A stretch of 28,046 nucleotides of DNA from Hemicentrotus pulcherrimus. Lineage: Eukaryota > Echinodermata > Echinoidea > Camarodonta > Strongylocentrotidae. The position numbers and the translations under genes are program-made. Each line of letters starts with the position of its first letter. Within the stretch, counting starts at the first letter, position 1. Shown piece by piece: positions 20,886 to 28,046 of the stretch. The notes under the pieces were generated by a model. That model saw only the letters and a program-made list of their open reading frames with translations. It ran no database searches and was not told the DNA's origin. The stretch spans positions 106,739 to 134,784 of the forward strand of contig BEXV01000341.1 of NCBI GenBank assembly GCA_003118195.1. The letters are read 5' to 3'.

Positions 20886-23800
20886 CACACAAACCCTTAC
20901 ACAGGCTCACACCATAAAACAATGATTATCCCTAGTATTGTACATGTACTGAGTAGGCCAATTATGTACTCTAGTATTACACCACATAGATTGTTAAAAC
21001 AACAAAACCTCAATCAACTTTGCTAATGTGTGTAAACTCACATGTACATTGTAAACCTAACATCAATCATTGCTGCACTACAGGGCATCAACTCGTTAGT
21101 AAGCACATAAACAAAGAAAGAAATTTAATGTTTCCAAAATGTTGAAAAACATGAAAAGGTGTTTTATTAAAAGTGTTCATAGTGAGCATGGTCGTTAAAA
21201 TTTCTCCATGGACAAATGATCATGTTTTTCATATTTTGTTGAGAATTAATCACCCTAAAGGCAGTTACATGTCATAACAACCGATGCACAAACAAGAAGT
21301 CTAAACAGAAAACAATTAGAAACATGTACACTGTATGCATGGGCAATGGAGTGATTGGACCAGTAAGCAAATTTTCCCAGTATTTCTTACACATTGTAGG
21401 TTCTCCAAACTGAACATCATTAAGGAGAGAAAGCAAGCTACAATGTATAATAGAACTGCTGTTAGTTCTTATTCAAGAGATGGCAATTCTTGGAAGGCTT
21501 CTGACGATGTGGCATTTATGTTAATGAGACACCCCGACAGAATTACAGTCAGCGATCTCTTTCGTGCTGCTGTAATAAACAACCAGTAATCAGATTCACA
21601 ATTTCATCTCCTCCACATCTAATCACATCAATTTTCATTCCAATAACTCTGAATTACCCCTAGTTATCTTTCCAGTCAGCCTATTAGGCAGCAAGGCTAC
21701 TGTGTATAGTTTAGTTACACAACATGTAAATGAGTGAAATTCCAAATGGGAGGGTAACACATTGAATTAAACTTACAATGAATACCAAATTAATTTAAAA
21801 AAAGAGGGAGATATTCAGGAACACATAGGTTTACAATGTATTGCAAGTCAGCAATGTTTTTGTACATGTACAGTATGTAGACCCTATACTGTACAAGAAC
21901 ATGTGTAGCATAAGATTTCAATATATCTGGAGAAAATATATTTGATTTAATCATTGATCAAATATTCCCTCTTTCTGAAAGCCTTTAATCTCTTTCCATG
22001 ATTTTGCTGCCTTTCATAATGAAATTAACTCATGTCAGCCTCATGTTTGTATTACACTTTGACTAGAGAATAGAGCAAATATAGGCCTATTAAATTTCAA
22101 GCAAGTTTTTGACATTTGTTTTTATTTTGCTGGCCAAAACAACTCATCTCCTGCATGTTACTAAACAATTTGAAATAACTTTTGAGCTGAATTCTCTTTA
22201 AAAGAGTCAAAAAATGGAATTCCATCACAAGATTTCCAGATTAACTTTAATACTGCATGACTTTCCTCGAACTTCCCTGTTACCATCAATGAGCATCAAA
22301 CAAAACGTCTTACTAAATCCATAAAACATGTAGCTTCTGAACTTCTTAGAGCTCCTCAAGAATTCTTTCCCCTATAGCAACAAAAATCTGACCTCTGATG
22401 TTGGTTTTATAGCTGCCTACCCTCTACTACTCCTCACAAGTCAAAGTTCCACTCCATACAAGTCAAACGTAATTTGGAAAGTACCATGCTGTTTCTAGCA
22501 AAAATTTCATCATCTCAAAGTTTTTCCTCAAAACAAGCTTCGCATTCCATAAACTCCAGCTTTCAGTTCGGAGTTTGTGAGCATTGGCAAGAATTGGTGG
22601 CATATCGTACAGTCCCTTCACCAGTCATAACTTCAAAATAGCTTGACATTCTTGGAAGAGTAAAACTTTGTGATGCATTTTATTGGTATTTCTTTTTCTG
22701 TAACAAAGTGAATTTGCAGCTGCTTTTAGGTACATGTACATAAGAAATATTGATTGGTAGGTTATTAGAATCCATCTACTTCTTTTTCCTTTAACCCATT
22801 AGCAACTAGAGATTTTGTAAAAATGGTCTATTTCTCACTGGAAGATGTTGCAATATTGCTCTCATTTTGACATTGTTCTGAACAATATGAAACATGCGCT
22901 AGTTTTCTATGCAGAATTCTACTGTAGACATTGTAAGGATTACACACGAATGACATTATCACGGTAGACCCCAAAACTCAATTCGAAATCAAACCTTATT
23001 ATTGGACTTACAGTAACAATTATTCTAAGGAAAATACACATATTTCTTACAGCCAGGGTGCAGTATGATGAAGTGCATGATGAGGTCAAACGTTAACCAC
23101 AATTTTGAAGCATTTCTTCCTCTTAAAAAAAGCTTCTGTTCTGCACAAGAGTATAGATTCTTCAACCGCAAAGTCAAGAGATCAAAATCATTACTGTAAG
23201 TGCAACATTCATTGGGGGAATTTAGAAAAGGAAACTCATTTATTTGCATCAGTCATGTGACATGAAGCAGCTTAATCATCACAATAAAATCTGGCTTATC
23301 ATCTATGGAATTCTGGTCTGTATCAGACACACTGGAAGCATGCCATTCACATCAGTCACTTTCTTCCAAAACACAATCATTTTCTCAAAAGTATCAAACC
23401 CAACCTTTCTTACCAAATTTCATAGAAATTATAAAACATGCCACAATTCATTGTATAGGTCTGGACTGGACTGGTGTTATACACTGAACACCTCTAGGCC
23501 CTAAACCCAATTGGTGCCTTGTGGTCATTGATTCTCTGTATTAATTTAAAACCAATTACACAAATATTTCAGGCACTCTTTTGCAGCGACATCTTGGGTT
23601 CAAAATCCTCAGCTCTTTAAAAAGATGCTTTATTTTTCTTTCTCTTTTCACTGATCAATACAAAAGCCTCAAGTTACATGTAAGTTAAATGAAAATTATA
23701 TTGGGTAGAAATGTAGGGTTATAGGGCCTACATAATTCATGACACTGTCTATCAAAATAACTGAATGCAAACCATTACAGGTACCATTGTTCTGTTTTGT

Positions 23801-24116
23801 ACAGGAATTTTAAAAGGCTCTTCATTCACGGAATCTGATCTTCTAAAAGATTGCTGTGTGTGATGTGGAAGGACCTGTATTGTGTCACATGTGTGGGTTT
23901 TTCTTTTCTTGCTCAACTTGTATGCTGCTATGTAGCATAGTAGGCTTTCTGGCACCAAAATAGTTCAGTCTCTTTATTATACAGATATCCTCAATGGGAC
24001 ACTTGAACAATGAAAACCCATTCATAAAAAAAATATTCAGGTTTTGACTTGGTGCAGCTACCATGCTCCCTCAAGGTTAATGACTTGTAACTGCTGGAAA
24101 TATGAACCACTTTTGT
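20886..24116. other. gene-less DNA
   Basis: AT-rich with ACATGTAC motifs. A plus-strand frame (21335-21589) has balanced composition but no recognised motif. Nothing else supportable. Confidence 0.5.
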
Positions 24117-24174
24117 CCATTTTCTCTCCCTCTCTTTCATTCTCTTTCCCTCTCGCTCTCTTCCTTTCTTTTCA
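24117..24174. repeat. short CT-rich tract
   Basis: Imperfect CTCTTT/CTCCCT units on the plus strand; low complexity. Confidence 0.75.
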
Positions 24175-25780
24175 GTCATCAGTTCATCACTGGTAGTCAC
24201 AGTTCACGGATGGGAAGCTCATCAACGCACCAGTTCCATTTCACTGTGGCATTCAGAAGGCACAGCAGAGGTTTATGTACAAGTACACCTACTATATCTA
24301 GTTTACTACAGACTGTGATAGAAAAGATGTATCTTGAAAACCCATTTTCATATACATGTAGTAGTAGTAATAGTACTCATACTAAATGACTGGTCAGTAA
24401 CTCAGTAGACATGTAATTGCCATAATTAAATTATCCAGCATTTTTCTACTTCATTGAAACAAAAGTCGGGAGTACAGTCAAGCTGTTTTCTGTGGGTTCT
24501 GGGTTGAGGCTGCACTGAACGAAGTGACCCTGTGACCCCAAGAATGTAATTTGGGCAAGAGTTATCAACAAGGGGGACGAAGTAGAGAATGCAGTCAGCC
24601 CTGCAGTGAGATAACCCTTGAACCACAACTATGCAAAGACACACACTTTACTCAGTCCTTGTGTAAGCAAGAACAGTAATATTATCTTGCCGTCTGTACC
24701 TATTTTACCTGTATACTGACTGACTCTGCCACTCTGGTCTATATTTTTTTACTTTAAAAGGGATGAAAGGATTTGATTATGACATAAGATGTCATGTAGA
24801 AAATGCATTTCTCCACGAGAGGTAATACTTGAAAAGTTTCAATCAAGACCAAAGTTTACAATGATTGAAGACATGTACAATAAACCTATGGCAAATCTAT
24901 CATAAATACTGAAAGAACTTAATAAAGGGTAAATTAAATTTTAGCTTTGGCCTTTGGCCTTTGGGTAGATGTACATGTAGATGTACTGTACATGAGCTAC
25001 AACTGTATGTTCGATCACTGAAAGATTGATTACCTAGTATAACTGATAAACTTCCCAATGGTCACATTTCTAAAACCTGATACTGATAGATCCTTCCAAA
25101 CTTTCATTTTAGGAAGTGGAAACAAAACTATCAGGAACTTACTAAATCACAAATAATCAGCCAAATCTGACCACAGTATTGAGTAATGTTCATCCCTGCT
25201 AATACATGTAAAAAATGGCTACTGTTTAACATCAGAGATGGTTTGTATGTATTTTAGATCATCCATGTTTAACTCCAATAATCTGTTCAGAACATCTAAA
25301 TGTTGAGGTCATAAAAATGAAGCTTAAATCTTATACATAAAGTTCAAATATGAATTCCTTCAGCACAATCAGAGATTGTTCCACGATTTAAAAATTGTTG
25401 ATAACAAATCTCTGAGGCAATTATTGTTTAAGAATTAAACTTTCATTTGAACAACTTGGCACTCATTAGACTGACTTCATTTCCCTTTAAAATTGTGGGC
25501 ATGTTTAGTGTTTTGATTATTGACATCTTTCTCCAACTTCCATGACCAAAATATGAAATTGCAATTGCCAATCTTCCAAATTATATTTCATTCTTTTTTA
25601 ATTTCATTCTCATTTGAGATCAATCACAATACAATTCTACAAATTTCTAGCCTGAGCCCCAATGAACAATCTAAAAATATTAACATTATTACATGGTTGT
25701 ACAATGAACTTGTAGAAGTTATTATAAATGACTCTAAATATCAAATTTCCACAGTAGAGCTCTACTCTACCATCAACCTA
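24175..25780. other. gene-less DNA, probable proximal part of the first intron
   Basis: Between about 24470 and 24650 GC content rises and two minus-strand frames overlap, neither with splice sites or known motifs. The rest is AT-rich. Confidence 0.5.
24945..24965. repeat. three 7-bp CTTTGGC units
   Basis: CTTTGGC, CTTTGGC, CTTTGGG in tandem, immediately followed by GTAGATGTACATGTAGATGTAC-type sequence. Confidence 0.9.
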
Positions 25781-25803
25781 TTTTTTTTTTTTTTTTTTTT
25801 TTN
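25781..25803. repeat. poly-T run (22 T) ending in an undetermined base
   Basis: Twenty-two consecutive T are followed by the only N in the window at 25803. On the minus strand this reads as poly(A). It could be the tail of a retroposed copy, or a homopolymer that the assembly could not resolve. No retrotransposon body was recognised beside it. Confidence 0.85.
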
Positions 25804-25951
25804 CAAGGCCAATGCATGTACAATTAAATACCTATCATCATGATCATATCAATGAAAACCTGACCAGAGATATTAAATTCTTAGACCAATTAGAATTAGA
25901 CAAGAAACATAACAAAACTTAGACCCTATTACTTTTGTAAATTCTGAATAA
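25804..25951 (-). other. proximal first intron
   Basis: Intron sequence directly after the GTAAGT donor. It is AT-rich with no recognisable element. It ends at the poly-T and N boundary. Confidence 0.5.
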
Positions 25952-25957
25952 ACTTAC
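25952..25957 (-). other. splice donor of first coding exon (GTAAGT)
   Basis: On the minus strand the exon ends ...GATGGTG and the intron begins GTAAGTTT, a near-perfect match to the U1 snRNA consensus. It interrupts the open frame directly after the signal peptide, a common exon boundary in secreted and adhesion proteins. Reading through instead would give GGT AAG TTT ATT CAG and a short tail. Confidence 0.75.
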
Positions 25958-26084
25958 CACCATCTGCATCTGCTCCAGCGACGTTAGAAATACAAAACAA
26001 TGAGCAAACAATAAAGATGATAAAGAACAATAGCGTAGAGGACCGAACAGATGTTCTCCCCATCCTTGCTAGTCCATCCATCAT
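25958..26084 (-). CDS. first coding exon of a secreted or membrane protein (signal peptide; gene unidentified)
   Basis: This is a partial gene: the first 42 codons plus one base of a protein entering the secretory pathway. Residues 1-17 form an N-region with Arg at 7, 10 and 14. Residues 18-32 are an unbroken hydrophobic core (LLFFIIFIVCSLFCI). Residues 33-38 (SNVAGA) fit a signal peptidase site, with Ala at -3 and -1 if cleavage precedes Asp39. The mature start would be acidic (DADG). The exon ends with consensus G|GTAAGT, giving a phase-1 intron. The start at 26084 is the first ATG after an in-frame TGA at 26097-26099. A second ATG follows at once and has an ideal context (A at -3, G at +4); Met8 is a further alternative. 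A CpG-rich region lies upstream. The hydrophobic stretch could instead be a type II signal anchor. No later exon was recognised, so the protein family is unknown. Splice donor, signal peptide and upstream stop are seen directly; membership of a real gene is a strong inference. Confidence 0.78.
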
Positions 26085-26254
26085 CGCGCTGTTGCTTCAC
26101 GATGTTGCTTCACGTCCCGAAAATTAAATTCTGTGACAACAATTACACCCAAATGAAAAGTTTACTGGCATCGAGTTCTGATGAAAAATTGTTTGAAACA
26201 CATGTGCTAAACGCATTAAATTCACAGTATATTTCGAAGTTTGTTCAAAATTAA
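26085..26254 (-). other. probable 5' UTR next to the start codon
   Basis: This AT-richer stretch lies between the start codon and the CpG-rich region. It holds an in-frame TGA (26097-26099) and a 10-bp direct repeat GTTGCTTCAC (26091-26100 and 26104-26113, period 13). No upstream ATG lies close to the start. A weak acceptor-like sequence (TTGTTGTCACAG, ending at 26131 on the minus strand) leaves room for a spliced 5' UTR, but no partner donor was identified. Confidence 0.4.
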
Positions 26255-26950
26255 TTATCCCGCCTAGCCTCAGTCCTGCTGAGCCGCGTACACGCTTAGG
26301 CTAGGCCGGTGCTGCAATGGGCATGCACAAGGCAGTCCACAAGGCCGGTGAGAGGAGCCGATAAGCTGGGCATTATCCTTCCATGGGTTCCGCTGTGTTG
26401 GCGATCTGGCAAGGCATCCGAAAAGAAGCAAGTCAGCATCACAAAAACAGTTCACTCTGCGATGTGAAATTCCTGATTGTCGATGCTGGACAGAAATACA
26501 GAAAATAGTTTCCGAGCGACATTGCTTTATGTATGATCCCAGAGGCACACTCGATGTTATAGATTTCCCGATAATTGAACCAGAGACTAAAAGGAGAATG
26601 GTAGTTTTTGTTTTGTTATTCCTGTGTAACACACATGTTCGTTCTACATCATAGTACACAGACACTGTCTATACAGCTATATACGTACTGTACGTACGTA
26701 CGTACGCGTAATTTTCGGCCAGCGGCTGCGCGCCGTCGATCACTACATTTCGGTCGTGCGGGCCTGTGTTAGGGCCTCGCATATTTGCATACGATCTACG
26801 AGAATTTTAGTAAACATCTCGATGGTGCATGCATACACACAAAAGGATGTGGTCCGAAAACAACACGCCACCTGCGCTAACTCGCCAGAACATCGTTCCT
26901 GCCACAACGGGCGACATTATTGTTGTAATTTGTTTTTGCTGTGTCCTTGT
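26255..26950 (-). promoter_or_regulatory. CpG-rich candidate promoter / distal 5' UTR
   Basis: CpG dinucleotides become frequent here (for example around 26281-26420, 26510-26580 and 26690-26765) compared with the CpG-poor flanks, and GC content rises locally. The region sits immediately upstream of the signal-peptide exon. It includes a TATATA at about 26679-26684, a (TACG)4 run at 26691-26706 and a very GC-rich patch GCGGCTGCGCGCCGTCG near 26724-26740. The transcription start cannot be placed by eye. The frames open across this block on either strand show no signal peptide or known motif, and I treat them as non-coding. A divergent gene starting to the right is possible but unsupported. Confidence 0.45.
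26691..26706. repeat. (TACG)4 microsatellite in the CpG-rich region
   Basis: Four perfect TACG units are preceded by TACGTAC at 26682-26688 and followed by CGTA. The block is self-complementary (CGTACG) and carries many CpGs, so it could form cruciform DNA or be a methylation target. Confidence 0.9.
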
Positions 26951-27654
26951 TTTGCAAACAAGTCTTCTGTCATGATGACTGTGATGTCGGCCCTTTTGAA
27001 GAAAATTAAGTCGCTGGCAATTTTTTAAAGAAACATTAATAAATTAATTCTTTCACTAGGCTATAGAAGGAATATTCTTCTCGTTTCCGATGCCTTATTA
27101 ACATGCACATCGGAAAGGTAAACAAATGAAGAAAAAGGCAGAGAGATAATCGATTGATGAATAAAGTGATTGATGGATTGATGATTGATTGCCTGATTTG
27201 ATTGAATTTAATTGATTTTTATTGGCTGATGAAAGCATACTTTACACCGCAAGAACAAACTCGGACAATAAAACAAAAAAACAGAACACCCTAACCCTCT
27301 TTGATGAATATGATTCTGTTTGGAGCCAAAAGATTTTATCGAAAATAATAAGGGTCGACATAATATTGCTGCAAACAGAATCTGAGCAAAAGCAATTGAA
27401 AACAATGCTGAAATGCGCCATGCAACTTAATTTCATCTCGTTTCATTAGTAGAACTCCTCCGCTTTCCACTGACAAAACAAAAGTTAATCGGGATTATCT
27501 GCGCCCCCTCGAAATAGTCAAATATGATTATTGGTACATGCCTCACCCTGAAACTGTACAATAGCAATGATTTCACGAGGAACAATGAAGGGCAGAGGAG
27601 CCAGCTCTCCGGAAGGAGGGGGGGGGGAGAGGCTAATTAAAATCAAATTGGCAG
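26951..27654. other. upstream intergenic DNA
   Basis: AT-rich DNA upstream of the candidate promoter. It holds the GATT-type repeat listed separately and a 10-G run at 27618-27627. No gene recognised. Confidence 0.5.
27140..27225. repeat. degenerate GATT/ATTG repeats
   Basis: Irregular GATTGATGGATTGATGATTGATT-like sequence, broken here for length; low complexity. Confidence 0.7.
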
Positions 27655-27788
27655 ACAGGTGATAACGATGACGATGATGTTGATGATGATGATGAAAAGG
27701 AGGGTAAGGATGATAATGGTGAGGGAAGAAGAAGAAAGGAGAAACGGGAAATGGTTATTATTGTGATGATGATGATGATGATGATGAT
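27655..27788. repeat. GAT trinucleotide region
   Basis: Imperfect GAT repeats at 27661-27694, and a perfect run of just over eight units at 27764-27788, separated by an AG-rich stretch. An Ile-rich minus-strand frame across it is a repeat artefact. Confidence 0.92.
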
Positions 27789-27917
27789 TTTTTTATAATC
27801 ATGAAAATAATGTAAAATTTCCAAAAATAGGATTGTCTGCACGCTGAACTGTTTAGTCTTTTTGGGGGGTGTATAACCAGACCATTAATACTTTCCCGTT
27901 CAGGTGTTGCATCTTTC

Positions 27918-28046
27918 TAGTAAAGGGCATATAGGCACGTAGCCACGGGGTAGGGGTGCACGGGGGATACGTGCCCCCAGCTAATTTCTAAGATCGGTTG
28001 AAATTTTTAGACCCTTCCCCAGGACGTCGATCAATTACATGTATGC
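27918..28046. repeat. candidate GC-rich interspersed repeat running off the window edge
   Basis: This block is far richer in G and C than its flank. It contains a 7-bp inverted repeat (GGCACGT at 27934-27940 with ACGTGCC at 27969-27975) around CACGGGG / TGCACGGGGG. The style matches multi-copy elements, but no second copy exists in the window to prove it, and the right end is cut off. Confidence 0.4.

Noticed and set aside
24426..24644. Two overlapping minus-strand frames in a GC-richer patch
   Set aside because: Neither has splice sites or a recognisable domain.
26270..26665. Minus-strand frame of 131 codons upstream of the signal-peptide exon
   Set aside because: It is not in frame continuity with the exon, has no recognised motif, and is better explained by stop-poor GC-rich promoter/UTR sequence.
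26756..27028. Plus-strand frame starting in the CpG-rich block, possible divergent gene
   Set aside because: No ATG near its beginning, no signal peptide or domain, and no clear donor.

Overview
The window is metazoan nuclear DNA: AT-rich, almost devoid of long open frames, full of microsatellites, and with one clear spliced-gene signature. The self-complementary motif TACATGTA/ACATGTAC recurs throughout, CT/GA tracts are long, and small inverted-repeat elements are present. Together these suggest a marine invertebrate deuterostome, most likely an echinoderm such as a sea urchin. That placement is inference from sequence style, not from a recognised gene.

The only coding sequence I can defend is on the minus strand near the right end (26084 down to 25958). 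It is a first coding exon of 42 codons plus one base. It has an in-frame upstream stop, a good start context, a textbook signal peptide, and a consensus GT-AAGT splice donor. A CpG-rich stretch at about 26255-26950 lies just upstream and is the likely promoter and 5' UTR. Everything left of 25957 would then be first intron of this gene, at least until its next exon, which I could not find. I cannot name the gene.

Layout from left to right: 1-3000 is mostly featureless AT-rich DNA. At 3000-3850 there is a chain of GA, GT, TGCC and CT simple repeats. At 5.8-6.4 kb there is a pure (TC)24 tract followed by a 136-140 bp tandem duplication. At 8711-9240 there is a compact inverted-repeat element flanked by the 9-bp direct repeat TTTAGAGTA. 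At 9.7-10.2 kb there is a 244-bp tandem duplication with CT tracts. At 12.5-12.64 kb a short AGCCCCxxAAA motif is repeated. At 13.17-13.23 kb there is a 10-bp minisatellite, and at 15.85-16.08 kb a (CTTT)n expansion. At 17180-17641 there is a second palindromic mobile-element-like repeat built around GTCCACACACA. At 18.9-19.1 kb TAATCC sites cluster. At 25781-25803 there is a poly-T run ending in an undetermined base. Upstream of the promoter, 27-28 kb holds GATT and GAT repeats and the edge of a GC-rich hairpin repeat.

There is no operon-like cooperation to describe. The biology visible here is one secreted or membrane protein gene start, its probable promoter, a long first intron that may hold enhancers, and small DNA-transposon-like insertions. 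I saw no CRISPR array, tRNA, rRNA or complete transposase gene.
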